Assembly (NCBI RefSeq): GCF_001677955.1
Contig: NZ_LELA01000043.1
Coordinates: 112,861-176,860, forward strand
Reading direction: 5' to 3'
DNA length: 64,000 nt
Source of the DNA: Chryseobacterium sp. BGARF1
Lineage (GTDB): Bacteria; Bacteroidota; Bacteroidia; Flavobacteriales; Weeksellaceae
The notes under the pieces are model-generated. The model had not been told where the DNA came from. It saw only the letters and a list, made by a program, of their open reading frames with translations, and made no database searches. The stretch's first letter is position 1; each line of letters begins with the position of its first letter. Positions 1 to 8,760 of this stretch are shown piece by piece. Made by a program: the position numbers and the translations under genes.

Positions 1-571
1 TGTAATCTTCATCTTCATCATCTCCGCCGTCACCCCAAGATTTGATTCCTGCATAAATAAGGAATAAACCAAAAAGAGTCATCACAACATTGATTCTCAC
101 TACATATCCCAAAATATCCATCTCAGGTAAATACGTTAAATCAATCAATTCAACACCTGCAAAGATAAAGATGGCTCTGAAAATCAGTGCTCCAATAATC
201 CCCCAGAATAAAACTTTATGATGTAAGAATTTTGGCACTTTAAAGAAACCAAAAACCAATATAAATACGAAGAGGTTATCTACGGAAAGTGCTTTCTCAA
301 TCCAATATGCTGCTTGATACTGTGTAAACTTTTCTACTGCTATTGCGTGGCTCTCTGAGGTACCATCTGTATTGAAAACCCAGTACACAACTCCTGAAAA
401 GACCATTGACAGCGAAATCCAGACAATTGACCAGATTGTAGCCTCTTTTGAAGAAACCTCATGACTTTTTTTATTGAATACTCCCAAATCGAGAAGCAAC
501 ATGATAACAACCGTTATCGCAAAACCCCACACCAAACCAGGGTGCAGTTCTAAAATATTGTATTTTTCCAC
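1..571 (-). CDS. TerC family integral membrane protein (3' end cut by window edge)
   Basis: This is the N-terminal part of a TerC-family membrane protein; translation runs off the left edge. It has several hydrophobic segments and the family hallmark EKALSVDNLFVF near residue 70, followed by an acidic stretch (GDGGDDEDED). No ATG fits the start, so a GTG at 569-571 (VEKYNILELHP) is proposed; an internal ATG is possible. TerC proteins act in the membrane in tellurite resistance and metal homeostasis. It lies last in a minus-strand run of Ter-type genes and is probably co-expressed with the TerD gene just upstream, about 105 bases away. The family call is firm; the transported species is unknown. 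Confidence 0.85.
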   Translation of the reverse strand, partial: MEKYNILELHPGLVWGFAITVVIMLLLDLGVFNKKSHEVSSKEATIWSIVWISLSMVFSGVVYWVFNTDGTSESHAIAVEKFTQYQAAYWIEKALSVDNLFVFILVFGFFKVPKFLHHKVLFWGIIGALIFRAIFIFAGVELIDLTYLPEMDILGYVVRINVVMTLFGLFLIYAGIKSWGDGGDDEDEDY

Positions 572-676
572 TTTAATTCTGTTTATTATATGATAAAAGC
601 AATAACCGTAAATATACAGCTATTGCTAATGATTGTTGTCTAAAATAATACTATTTCAGACATTATTTTATAATTT

Positions 677-1288
677 TTACAAATATTTTTCCTGAACAGT
701 CTTTACGGTCTGCTCCAGTTTTTTATCTGAAGTAGCATCTCCGATTGCATTGAATTTCCATTCGCCATTTCTCTTATAGAAAACTCCCATTACCATTGAT
801 ACATGCCCGCTGAAAGATTTATCATTCGCAATATCATATTTGGCAAAAACCTCTCTTACATTCGTTGGGGTTCCTTCGTAAATTCTAATTGATGCAAAAG
901 GAATCGTTCCGAAATCCTGACCTCTGTAGCTGTGCAAAACCATTGCTACATGCTCAACAGCAGGATCCAAATTAGAAAAATCTACGGTGATCACTTCATT
1001 ATCTAATCCGTCATCACCATTCACATCACCGGTTAAATCGTCACCGCTGTGTTTTACAGAACCGTTTTTAGATTTTAGATTTCCAAAATAAATCACCTCA
1101 GTTGCATTTTTGTTTGAATCATACAAAATACAGCTTCCATCTAAGTCTACTGCTTCTTTTGAAGTTCCACCGAAGAAACTTTTCTTCTCGATAGCGCCCC
1201 AGTTGATTCCTACGCAAGCCTGGGAAAGTGTAGTCCCATTTTCTTTGGTAAGGTTTATTCTCTGACCTTTTTGTAAGTTAATAGCCAT
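677..1288 (-). CDS. TerD family calcium-binding stress protein
   Basis: A 203-aa TerD-domain protein. It begins MAINLQKGQR, the usual TerD N-terminus and the same start as its paralogue at 3632-4186, so I use this ATG rather than an in-frame upstream one. Acidic Ca-binding signatures are visible: DLDGS near residue 48 and GDDLTGDVNGDD at 82-93. TerD proteins are cytoplasmic and bind calcium in tellurite- and stress-response complexes. It lies between TerC and an unknown gene. The roughly 200-base gap upstream contains a dispersed repeat, so it may have its own promoter. Family assignment is firm; biochemical role is inferred from the family. Confidence 0.9.
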   Translation of the reverse strand: MAINLQKGQRINLTKENGTTLSQACVGINWGAIEKKSFFGGTSKEAVDLDGSCILYDSNKNATEVIYFGNLKSKNGSVKHSGDDLTGDVNGDDGLDNEVITVDFSNLDPAVEHVAMVLHSYRGQDFGTIPFASIRIYEGTPTNVREVFAKYDIANDKSFSGHVSMVMGVFYKRNGEWKFNAIGDATSDKKLEQTVKTVQEKYL

Positions 1289-1338
1289 TATTTCTTTTTG
1301 TTTAGTTATTTTTTGAATCTCTGCTCCATTGCTCAATT

Positions 1339-1428
1339 TAATTTAAACGCAAAGCCCGCAAAGATTTTTGTTAAATCCGTTCTGCATATTTTCGTTCGCA
1401 AAGGCGTTTCACTCAGCTAAGAAAATTT
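1339..1428. repeat. Dispersed intergenic repeat, copy 1 (AAACGCAAAG..GTTCGCAAAGGCGTT type)
   Basis: The motif AAACGCAAAG, then CGCAAAG, an AT-rich spacer, GTTCGCAAAGGCGTT and ACTCAGC-AAGAAA recurs almost unchanged at 47971-48052. Both copies sit directly upstream of minus-strand stress genes. The half-sites AACGC and GCGTT allow a hairpin. Function unknown. Confidence 0.6.
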
Positions 1429-1492
1429 ACATACTTAAAAATATAGAGTAGAAAATAAACTTTTTACTTTTTACTTTTTACTTTTTACTTTT

Positions 1493-2416
1493 TTAATTAT
1501 TTAAATTTAAATTAAGCATTGCCCGAAGAATATTGGTTTCTTCGTTCACATCAAATATTTTACTCATAATATCGATACTTTCCAGGTTTCTAAGATAATC
1601 TTTCAGAACTGCTATTACATCTTCCGAAAGCTCTTTCTTCCTCAATTCCATTGTTTCGTTGAGGTCTTCGTTCTTTCTTTTCAGCTGATTGATGATTGAA
1701 ATCTGATTCGATTCGTTTTCATCAGTATTTAATACAGCTAAATCTTCATCATCTATCAGATACATTTTTTTTTCTTCTACATTAAAGATAAAATGCTCAT
1801 CAGACTGAAAAATTTTAAACAACTCATATTCATCTCTTTCAACACGATATCCGCAGACAAAACGTACTTTAAAATTCTGAATATTGAGTTTCCCCAACAA
1901 TTTTCTTTCAATACAGTAATCCTGATACTGGTAAAACGGAGCAGACTGAGGTTTCAGCTTATCTTCATCTACTTCTGTTCTGTAAAATTCTGCCGCATAT
2001 TTTTTATGAAAATACAGCACGTCATTCCAGTTTAGGGTTGCTCTGTTTTCAGTAAGATCTTTATACAGATTTCTCAGATGTTCAGAAAAAATTCCGCTGT
2101 AGATCTTCCTGTCGGTTTCAAAACTGTCGGTCTTTTTTTCTTCAAAAGAAGCAATGTATCGGTTGTTGATATTAATTTCGTTAATAACAGCCAGCAAATC
2201 GTTTTCCTTTTTCTTTTTTATTTTGGTCAACAATTCAATCAGACTGTCGGTATATTGCAAATGAAAAAGTTCTAACTTATTGAAATCTAACGTCTGATTT
2301 TCATTAAATAAATTATGAATGACATCAGTTTTAATATAAATTGCAATGATATCAACATTTTCAAAGAAATTAGCCAGAAGTTTAAGCCTTGTTAATCTTC
2401 TTTTACTTTGAGACAT
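1493..2416 (-). CDS. Hypothetical protein of the Ter cluster
   Basis: A 307-aa protein that I do not recognise. It is rich in Leu, Lys, Glu and Asn, has long predicted helices (residues 60-100 and 240-285 look coiled-coil-like) and no signal peptide or membrane segment, so it is probably cytoplasmic. A perfect AGGAGG lies 8 bases before the ATG at 2414-2416, so I prefer MSQSKRRLTRL over the GTG eight codons upstream. It follows TelA by 39 bases on the same strand and is therefore likely part of the TelA-TerD operon. An accessory role in Ter-dependent stress response is inferred from position only. Confidence 0.7.
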   Translation of the reverse strand: MSQSKRRLTRLKLLANFFENVDIIAIYIKTDVIHNLFNENQTLDFNKLELFHLQYTDSLIELLTKIKKKKENDLLAVINEININNRYIASFEEKKTDSFETDRKIYSGIFSEHLRNLYKDLTENRATLNWNDVLYFHKKYAAEFYRTEVDEDKLKPQSAPFYQYQDYCIERKLLGKLNIQNFKVRFVCGYRVERDEYELFKIFQSDEHFIFNVEEKKMYLIDDEDLAVLNTDENESNQISIINQLKRKNEDLNETMELRKKELSEDVIAVLKDYLRNLESIDIMSKIFDVNEETNILRAMLNLNLNN

Positions 2417-2423
2417 TATGATT

Positions 2424-2431
2424 GCAACCTC
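2424..2431 (-). promoter_or_regulatory. Strong Shine-Dalgarno site deciding the start of the 1493-2416 gene
   Basis: On the minus strand GAGGAGGTT precedes ATG at 2416 with near-ideal spacing. This is unusual here, where most genes have AT-only leaders, and it selects the internal ATG over the upstream GTG. Confidence 0.6.
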
Positions 2432-2455
2432 CTCATTCACCTTTTTACCGTCTTA

Positions 2456-3625
2456 TTACCCTCTGATGTTTGCTTTTAATTCTGATTCTAAAGTCTGAAG
2501 ATCCTGATCTAGTTTTCTTCTGCTTTCGGTACCTTGTTTCTGGATTTGTTTCACTTCATTCAAGGTATTGATCAACATTGCGGTTGTTTCTTTTAACGTT
2601 TCAGCCGAAACAATAGTCTGCTCGTTTGCTCTAGCTACATTTCTTGAATTCTGACCCAAACGCTCTGCATTTTTCTTTAGAATATCTTCAGTGGTTTGCG
2701 AAACTTTCTGCTGAATCTCAATATTCTGCTGTTGTCTGTGCATGGCAACTGCTAAAGAAAGCTGATTTTTCCAAACCGGTAAAGTTGTCGTAAGAATGGT
2801 CTGTGCTTTTTCAGCAATTGAAACGTTGTTATTCTGCACCAATCTGATCTGCGGAAGAGACTGCATCATGATCAAACGAACCACTTTCAAATCAGCCAAT
2901 CTTCTGTCTAACCTGTTGATAAAATCTCTCTTATCAGCGATTTGATAGTCAGCAAAATTCTGAACATTTGCTTCCATGTGTGCCAATTCAGCTGACGCTT
3001 TTTCCATTCTTAAATTTCCGGCGATTACCAGATCTTCAATCGCTTTAATTGAATTGACGTTGCTATCGAAAATAGTCTGTAAAACGGCATTATCTTTCGT
3101 TGAAGTAATAATTCCTGCATTTACTTTATGTGAGATCTGATCGATATTATTCGTGATCTTATCATATTTAGCGAAAAGATTATCAACCTGCGTCAACATT
3201 TTTTTCATAAAAGGAATTTTGCTTAAAAACCCTTTTACTCCACCGTTATTGATCTCGTCAACGTCAACATAGTTTAGCTCAACCAATAAATTATTGATCA
3301 ACTCTCCTACTTCACCAGAATTTGATCTTCTTACATTCCCTAAGAAACTGTCACTCTGATTAGCTAAAGTTTTCTGTAATTCAGAACCGAAATTAACGAT
3401 AGATCCTGGATTGGTCTCGTCAATCGCGTTAGCCACCATTTCGTATTTTGCACGATCAGCATCCTGAATCTGATTCAAATTTACATTACCATCCCTGTCC
3501 ATCAGAACCGGTGGCGTTGAAGGATTTGCCTGGCTCGGCTGAGACGGCATAGGAGTAGGTTCAAATGTTTTTAAAGGCTCAATTGACTGCAATGATGGGT
3601 CAATTGGCTGATTTTGATTATCCAT
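2456..3625 (-). CDS. TelA/KlaA-like toxic anion resistance protein
   Basis: A 389-aa TelA-family protein. It has a Pro-rich, probably flexible N-terminus (residues 10-45) followed by an all-helical body including KYDKITNNIDQISHKVN, typical of TelA, with heptad-rich helices to the C-terminus and no membrane segment. TelA proteins are cytoplasmic partners in tellurite and stress resistance, usually encoded beside TerD, as here: the TerD gene ends 6 bases upstream. Length fits the family. The molecular activity of TelA is not established, so the role is by family association only. Confidence 0.9.
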   Translation of the reverse strand: MDNQNQPIDPSLQSIEPLKTFEPTPMPSQPSQANPSTPPVLMDRDGNVNLNQIQDADRAKYEMVANAIDETNPGSIVNFGSELQKTLANQSDSFLGNVRRSNSGEVGELINNLLVELNYVDVDEINNGGVKGFLSKIPFMKKMLTQVDNLFAKYDKITNNIDQISHKVNAGIITSTKDNAVLQTIFDSNVNSIKAIEDLVIAGNLRMEKASAELAHMEANVQNFADYQIADKRDFINRLDRRLADLKVVRLIMMQSLPQIRLVQNNNVSIAEKAQTILTTTLPVWKNQLSLAVAMHRQQQNIEIQQKVSQTTEDILKKNAERLGQNSRNVARANEQTIVSAETLKETTAMLINTLNEVKQIQKQGTESRRKLDQDLQTLESELKANIRG

Positions 3626-3631
3626 AATTGA

Positions 3632-4186
3632 TTATTGATACATTGATACAAATTTATCCAGACCGTCTCTCTGACCGCTTCCTACAGCTTCAAATTTCCA
3701 TTCTCCGTTTCTGTTGTAGATTCTTCCGAACTCTACAGCTGTTTCGATAGAGAAATCTTCGTCTAATTCATATTTCAAAATCTCTTCATTGGTCTCAGTA
3801 TTAAAAATTCTGATGAAAGAGTTTCTTACCTGTCCAAAGTTTTGTCTTCTTGCATCTGCATCGTGAATAGTTACCACCACTGTAATTTCTTGTACTGCAG
3901 CATCAATTTTCGTTAAATCGATTTTGATTTGCTCGTCATCACCATCACCATCACCTGTCAAATTATCACCAGAGTGGATTACCGCTTTATCCGGAGACTC
4001 CAGGTTATTGTAAAAAATAAAATGATTATCTGAAACCAATTTTTTGCTGTCGTTCAACAGGAATAAAGAAGCATCTAGATCGAAAGCTCCACCTGTAGAT
4101 GTATTATTGATATCCCATCCTAATCCGATGGTAAATTTTGGTGCATTTATATTTTCTCTTTGCCCTTTTTGTAAGTTAATTGCCAT
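3632..4186 (-). CDS. TerD family calcium-binding stress protein
   Basis: A 184-aa TerD protein, canonical in length. FDLDAS (residues 35-40) and GDNLTGDGDGDDE (73-85) supply the acidic Ca-binding loops. It begins MAINLQKGQR like the second TerD at 677-1288, so the two are paralogues, this one closer to the consensus. Its start overlaps the end of the upstream phosphoribosyltransferase gene by 11 bases, indicating translational coupling in a HAD-PRTase-TerD-TelA operon. That arrangement is known from Ter-associated biosynthetic modules proposed to make a nucleoside-like metabolite; whether this cluster does so is inference. Confidence 0.93.
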   Translation of the reverse strand: MAINLQKGQRENINAPKFTIGLGWDINNTSTGGAFDLDASLFLLNDSKKLVSDNHFIFYNNLESPDKAVIHSGDNLTGDGDGDDEQIKIDLTKIDAAVQEITVVVTIHDADARRQNFGQVRNSFIRIFNTETNEEILKYELDEDFSIETAVEFGRIYNRNGEWKFEAVGSGQRDGLDKFVSMYQ

Positions 4187-5000
4187 AATAGATTTCTGTT
4201 TGTGTTAACGTGTTTATATTATTTTCGTATTCTTTTATTAAATGATAGTTATTACTGATTGCAAGTTCTAATAAATCATCAATATGATGTTTTTTTATTT
4301 TAGACGTAAGATAATCAAAATTACTTGAACCTAAGCCCAAAATATATTTTACAATTCTCGTATTAAACTGAAAACTTTCTTTAGACATCACCTTTACAAC
4401 GTCTTGCACATCTTTTACAGTATAATAATTAAAGAAATTTTCAATTTTAGGATCGATGTCAAAATTGGTAAGTTCTGCATAATACATGAACAGAAAATCT
4501 GCATTTACGTCATATTCATCAAGAATTTTATTCACTGTATATTCATGACTTCCCGTGATCTTAATATCATCGATAAAAATGCAGAGTTTTCCTCTTAAAA
4601 AATCTTTATCTAAATAGTAAGTATCATTAGCAATCAGGTTTTTACGGTCTTCAAAACTAAGATTTCCGTAATCTGTAGTGTAGGTATGATTTCTATTGAT
4701 CTTAGACAATACACTCGACTTTTTTCCTTTCTGGAAAAGATAAAAATCAAGATATTTTTTAAAATAAAAACACAGGAAATTAGATGCCGTAGGAATCGCC
4801 ATATACGGACTTGGTAAAACCACAATTTCTTTTTCGGTAGCTAAAATCTCTTGATGTTGACTGATAAATCCATCAAAAAGCTCTTTTGCAAATTTTTCTG
4901 CATAGGCTTTATCACCATACTTGAAATAGCTGTACTCTGCCGGCGAAAAAGTAAACTTCTCCGCAGAATCTATTTTATGTAAACTATAACGCTTGTTCAT
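4176..5000 (-). CDS. Ter-cluster phosphoribosyltransferase
   Basis: A 274-aa protein with a type I phosphoribosyltransferase PRPP loop: CIFIDDIKITGSHE at residues 140-153 matches the hydrophobic-strand, DD, T/S-G-x(T/S) pattern. An upstream PSPYMAIPTASN region (63-74) could form the substrate hood. No membrane segment. PRTases of this kind occur in Ter operons with TerD, HAD and ligase genes. Here the gene is coupled to TerD (11-base overlap) and lies 8 bases after the HAD gene. The base or sugar acceptor cannot be read from sequence. Family confidence is good, substrate unknown. Confidence 0.8.
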   Translation of the reverse strand: MNKRYSLHKIDSAEKFTFSPAEYSYFKYGDKAYAEKFAKELFDGFISQHQEILATEKEIVVLPSPYMAIPTASNFLCFYFKKYLDFYLFQKGKKSSVLSKINRNHTYTTDYGNLSFEDRKNLIANDTYYLDKDFLRGKLCIFIDDIKITGSHEYTVNKILDEYDVNADFLFMYYAELTNFDIDPKIENFFNYYTVKDVQDVVKVMSKESFQFNTRIVKYILGLGSSNFDYLTSKIKKHHIDDLLELAISNNYHLIKEYENNINTLTQTEIYYGN

Positions 5001-5008
5001 AATTAAAT

Positions 5009-5677
5009 TTAATATTTGAGTAGGTGCGCACTAAAACCAAAATCTATAGCACCTTTATAATCTGCGATCGGGTTATCGCCAATATGCAAAATCTGATCCA
5101 TTTGAAGTTCCTGATTTCTGATCTGATTTTTCACTTCCTGAAAAACCAAAGGATTCGGTTTAGAGCATTTGATCTCATCAGAATAAATATGAAAATCGAT
5201 GTATTGATCAAGATTTTCGTTTACCAAAAACTTACGCATGGTTTTACCTTTGATGAAGCCTGTATTGCTCAGAATATTGATTGTCTTTCCCTGGTTTTTA
5301 ATTTCATCAAAAAAATCATGCAGTTTATCAAAAATAACCACAGGTTTGTATTCTAAAAACAAATCTTCACTTTTTTGGTAAAATGTATTCAGAGTCTCTT
5401 TACTCAATTGTTTGATATCAACGTTTAATGAATTTAAAATCAGTAAATAAATCTCAAAAGTATCTACATTTCCACCGATTACTTCATTGATCGTATTGCA
5501 CAAATCATCATAATATTTTACCGATTTTGCAACTTCATCAATGGGCTTATTCACATTAAAAAAAGACGAAAAAAGCTCAACTCTTTTTGCCTTAAATTCA
5601 GGATGAGATTTTATTAAAGTGAGCCACAGATCAAACGAAAAATGATCATGCTTATGAATGTCAATATCTGTTTTCAA
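5009..5677 (-). CDS. HAD family hydrolase of the Ter cluster
   Basis: A 222-aa HAD-fold phosphatase. Motif I is FSFDLWLTL with nucleophile Asp16, but the +2 acid/base Asp is replaced by Trp18. Motif II is ILSNTG (135-140), motif III Lys173 in SKPNP, motif IV IGDNPIADYKGA (199-210). The D-x-W form of motif I resembles haloacid-dehalogenase-like members rather than the usual DxD phosphatases, so activity may differ. It is the first gene of the minus-strand Ter operon, with the phosphoribosyltransferase 8 bases downstream, suggesting a shared substrate. Fold assignment is firm; reaction unknown. Confidence 0.85.
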   Translation of the reverse strand: MKTDIDIHKHDHFSFDLWLTLIKSHPEFKAKRVELFSSFFNVNKPIDEVAKSVKYYDDLCNTINEVIGGNVDTFEIYLLILNSLNVDIKQLSKETLNTFYQKSEDLFLEYKPVVIFDKLHDFFDEIKNQGKTINILSNTGFIKGKTMRKFLVNENLDQYIDFHIYSDEIKCSKPNPLVFQEVKNQIRNQELQMDQILHIGDNPIADYKGAIDFGFSAHLLKY

Positions 5678-5886
5678 AATATTATACGTTAATTGTGTTA
5701 GCTTTTATTGAAAAAGATCTTATTAATATTTTACATTTTTTTATCATCTCAATGTGTTTTAATTTCATTTCTTTCAAAGATAAAATTTTTCATTCAATCT
5801 TGATTTTTTTTAAGATTCTTTATGAGTTTTATTTAATAGCCGAAATTAATAATGATTTTACTTTTCCTAAAAATAGTATGAAAATT

Positions 5887-5916
5887 TTTGTCATTCAAAT
5901 ATTTTTTATAATTTCG
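5887..5916 (+). promoter_or_regulatory. Candidate promoter for the 28-codon sORF
   Basis: TTTG at 5887-5890, an 18-base spacer, then TAATTTCG at 5909-5916, one mismatch from the Bacteroidota TAnnTTTG box. The start codon follows at 5937. Confidence 0.5.
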
Positions 5917-5936
5917 CAACCGATTAACAATCAACA

Positions 5937-6023
5937 ATGTCAACAAAAATGATAAATATAATTTCTTTAAGCAATCCTATCAGAGCTGTGTTCTTTGGTA
6001 GCACTAAATATTTATCTGAATAA
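5937..6023 (+). CDS. 28-codon small ORF with own promoter and terminator
   Basis: ATG at 5937 opens a 28-aa reading frame (begins MSTKMINIIS, contains NPIRAVFFG, ends KYLSE) and stops at 6023. A promoter-like element lies just upstream and a strong terminator hairpin 35 bases downstream, so a transcript of about 160 bases is plausible. The frame contains CCTATC at 5976-5981, a duplicate of the 5' arm of the terminator, which could compete for its 3' arm. It may be a leader for the EF-G gene 300 bases downstream, an independent peptide, or a non-coding RNA with a chance ORF. No family recognised. Confidence 0.45.
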   Translation: MSTKMINIISLSNPIRAVFFGSTKYLSE

Positions 6024-6057
6024 CGATCGTCCTTTATAAAACAAAAAATATAACGAA

Positions 6058-6086
6058 GGCCTATCTGTTCAGATAGGTCTTTTTTG
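6058..6086 (+). terminator. Rho-independent terminator after the 28-codon sORF
   Basis: CCTATCT, a four-base loop and AGATAGG form a perfect 7-bp stem followed by TCTTTTTT. Confidence 0.8.
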
Positions 6087-6383
6087 CTACCCTACTTTCA
6101 GCTTTTCAATTATTCGAAAAACTTCTGTTGTTCGATGATGAAAGTTGGATTTTTTCTTTAAACGCGAAGTTTCTTATAATTTAGACTGTATATTTTCAGT
6201 GAGCAAAAAATAGCGACAAAGTCGCTGATGAAGTACGCTTCTTAAAATCAATTTTATTGATTTAGTCTTTGTCCTCTTAAATTTAGCTTAAGTTTTAATA
6301 AATCTTTGTGTCAAAAAATTCAAAAAAAATATCACTCAACAATATTTCAGAAGTTTAAAAATCAACAATTTAAATTAAACAAA

Positions 6384-8450
6384 ATGAAATACAACACACG
6401 AAATATAGGGATAATAGCACACGTCGATGCCGGAAAAACCACACTCACGGAAAGGTTGCTTTATTACACAGGAATGATCCATAAAATCGGAAACGTAGAC
6501 GATGGAAATACCACGATGGATAAAGATATTCAAGAGAAAAACAGAGGAATAACGATTTCATCTGCAGCGATTTCCACACAATGGAAAAAAGATCAGAATG
6601 TTTTTAATATCAATATTATTGACACTCCAGGACACATTGATTTCGCAGTGGAAGTTGAACGTTCTTTACGAGTTTTAGACAGCGTTGTTGCCGTTTTCTG
6701 TGCTTCTTCGGGAGTTCAGCCACAAACAGAAAACGTTTGGTTCCAAGCCGAAAAACATGGAATTTCAAAAATATGTTTCATCAATAAAATGGACAGAATC
6801 GGAGCTGATTTCTTTGCCGTTTTAAATGAAATCAAAACTAAACTCAATGCAATTCCTTTGGCTTTGCAAATTCCAATCGGTTCAGAAGACAATTTTGAAG
6901 GCATTATTGATTTAATTAAACAAAAAGCTTTGTATTGGATGGATGAAAACGGTGAAACAATTATTGAAAAGGAAATTCCTAAAAATCATCAATCAGAAGC
7001 CAACGAATGGAGAATCAAATTAATGGAAACTTTAGCCGAAATTGACGAAACTTTTTTTGAAATATTCATGGATTCTGAAACTGAAGTTTCTGAAGAAATG
7101 ATAATGGAAGCCATACAAAGAACTTGTCAGTCAAGAAGTATAGTTCCTGTTTTATGTGGTTCTGCTTTTAAAAATAAGGGAGTTCAACCTTTACTTGATG
7201 CGATTGTCAATTATCTTCCTGCTCCAAATCAATTGCCTTTTGTTAAAGCAAAAGATGCGAAAACAGAAGAAACAATTGAGCTTCAAAGAAATGAGGAAGA
7301 AACTTTCTCAGGACTGGTTTTCAAGGTTGTGATTGATAAACACATGGGAAAATTGGCGATGCTCAGAATTTATTCAGGAAAGATAAAATCCGGTGATACG
7401 ATTCAAAATGTGAGAACTGGCGAAAATTTCAGAATTTCTAGGATATTGCAGATGCAGTCAGATAAAACGCTAACAATTGAAGAAGGAAAAGCCGGAGATA
7501 TTGTTGCCTTAACAGGAATAAAAGATGCGAAAACAGGAGATTCTTTATCATCCATTGAAAGACCTGTCTTGCTTGAATCTATTACGATTCCGGCTCCGGT
7601 TATTCGAGTTTCAGTTGAACCGAAAACGAATGCGGATGAAAAATCTTTCGGTTTGGTTTTAGCCAAAATTCAGGAAGAAGACCCTTCGTTGGTTGTTGAA
7701 AGAGACAAACAAACGGGAGAAACTTTATTGAGTGGTTTGGGAGAATTGCATCTTGAAGTAACTTTAGAAAAAATAAGATTGACTCATGGAATTGAAATCA
7801 ATCAGGGAAAACCTAAAGTTTCTTACCGGGAAATTTTAACCGAAACCAGAAGGCACAGAGAAAAACTTTCCAAACAAAACGGTGGAAGCGGACAATTTGC
7901 CGACATTACTTTTGAAATTGGACCTCGTGAAGACAACGAGATTGGTTTGAAGTTTATCAACCAAATCAAAGGCGGTGTAATTCCGAATGAGTTTATTCCG
8001 TCTATTGAGAAAGGTTTCAGAGAAGCGATGGAAAATGGAACTTTGAGCGGAAATCCTCTGGAAAGTATGAAAATTACACTTTTGGATGGATCTACTCACA
8101 GTAATGATTCTCATGCTTTAGATTTTGAAATTGCAGCTAGAGACGGCTTCAGAGAAGTTGCAAAACAATGTAAACCGAAATTATTGGAACCAATCATGCA
8201 GATTGAAATTCAAAGCAGTGAAGAATATACCGGAGTTGTGACCGCAGATATCAACAAACGAAGAGGAATAATTACTTCGATTGATGAAAAATCAGGAAGA
8301 AAAATCTTCGCAGCGGAAGTTCCTTTAGCTTCAACTTTCGGATATATTTCGGACCTGAGAACGCTTACGAGCGGTAGAGCATCAATCAGTATGAAATTAT
8401 CGCACTATGCTTTGGTGCCAGATTTCATAGCAAATACATTAATAACCTAA
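6384..8450 (+). CDS. Elongation factor G paralogue (stand-alone)
   Basis: A 688-aa translational GTPase with full EF-G architecture: G1 AHVDAGKT at residues 12-19, switch RGITISSAA, G3 DTPGH, G4 NKMD, then domains II-V including the domain IV segment GGSGQFADITFE. The chosen ATG gives MKYNTRNIGI, directly before G1; an in-frame ATG 26 codons upstream adds only low-complexity sequence. EF-G catalyses ribosomal translocation. No str-operon genes flank it, so this is probably a second EF-G (EF-G2 or recycling type) rather than the main fusA. Tet(M/Q)-type ribosomal protection proteins are shorter and differ in the switch region. The 28-codon leader upstream may regulate it. Confidence 0.88.
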   Translation: MKYNTRNIGIIAHVDAGKTTLTERLLYYTGMIHKIGNVDDGNTTMDKDIQEKNRGITISSAAISTQWKKDQNVFNINIIDTPGHIDFAVEVERSLRVLDSVVAVFCASSGVQPQTENVWFQAEKHGISKICFINKMDRIGADFFAVLNEIKTKLNAIPLALQIPIGSEDNFEGIIDLIKQKALYWMDENGETIIEKEIPKNHQSEANEWRIKLMETLAEIDETFFEIFMDSETEVSEEMIMEAIQRTCQSRSIVPVLCGSAFKNKGVQPLLDAIVNYLPAPNQLPFVKAKDAKTEETIELQRNEEETFSGLVFKVVIDKHMGKLAMLRIYSGKIKSGDTIQNVRTGENFRISRILQMQSDKTLTIEEGKAGDIVALTGIKDAKTGDSLSSIERPVLLESITIPAPVIRVSVEPKTNADEKSFGLVLAKIQEEDPSLVVERDKQTGETLLSGLGELHLEVTLEKIRLTHGIEINQGKPKVSYREILTETRRHREKLSKQNGGSGQFADITFEIGPREDNEIGLKFINQIKGGVIPNEFIPSIEKGFREAMENGTLSGNPLESMKITLLDGSTHSNDSHALDFEIAARDGFREVAKQCKPKLLEPIMQIEIQSSEEYTGVVTADINKRRGIITSIDEKSGRKIFAAEVPLASTFGYISDLRTLTSGRASISMKLSHYALVPDFIANTLIT

Positions 8451-8455
8451 AAAAC

Positions 8456-8490
8456 GAGGGCTGTAAATTTTATTTTGCAGTCCTTGTTTG
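8456..8490 (+). terminator. Terminator after the EF-G paralogue
   Basis: AGGGCTGTAAA and TTTTGCAGTCCTT form an imperfect stem with G-U pairs, followed by a T-rich stretch. Confidence 0.5.
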
Positions 8491-8729
8491 GTTATTAGAA
8501 GCTTTAAATTATCATTCAGATTCTACTTCACCTATTATGCATATTATTCAAGAGATTTTAGATTAAGAATAATAAATTTCTTTAAAAATCCTCCAAGCGT
8601 AAATATTATTTTAAACAAAACAATAGACAATCACATATTTTAACAAATAAATCACAATTAAAACAACTATTATTGGATTAAAAATTAAAAATAATAGCAA
8701 AAACACAACAATTACTCAAAAACTATAAG
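8491..8729. other. AT-rich intergenic stretch
   Basis: About 240 bases, very A/T rich with A-tracts. I see no ORF, RNA or repeat here. Confidence 0.5.
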
Positions 8730-8737
8730 TACATTTG
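8730..8737 (+). promoter_or_regulatory. Promoter -7 box of the LamG gene
   Basis: TACATTTG matches TAnnTTTG exactly, 23 bases before the ATG. No clear TTG -33 element is seen. Confidence 0.5.
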
Positions 8738-8760
8738 AAAAACCATTAAAATTAATACTC

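Noticed and set aside
5695..5952. An 85-codon plus-strand frame upstream of the 28-codon ORF
   Set aside because: Low-complexity Phe/Ile/Asn composition, no domain, and it runs through the promoter of the smaller ORF.
6384..8450. Tetracycline-resistance ribosomal protection protein
   Set aside because: Length and switch-region motifs fit EF-G better than Tet(Q/M).
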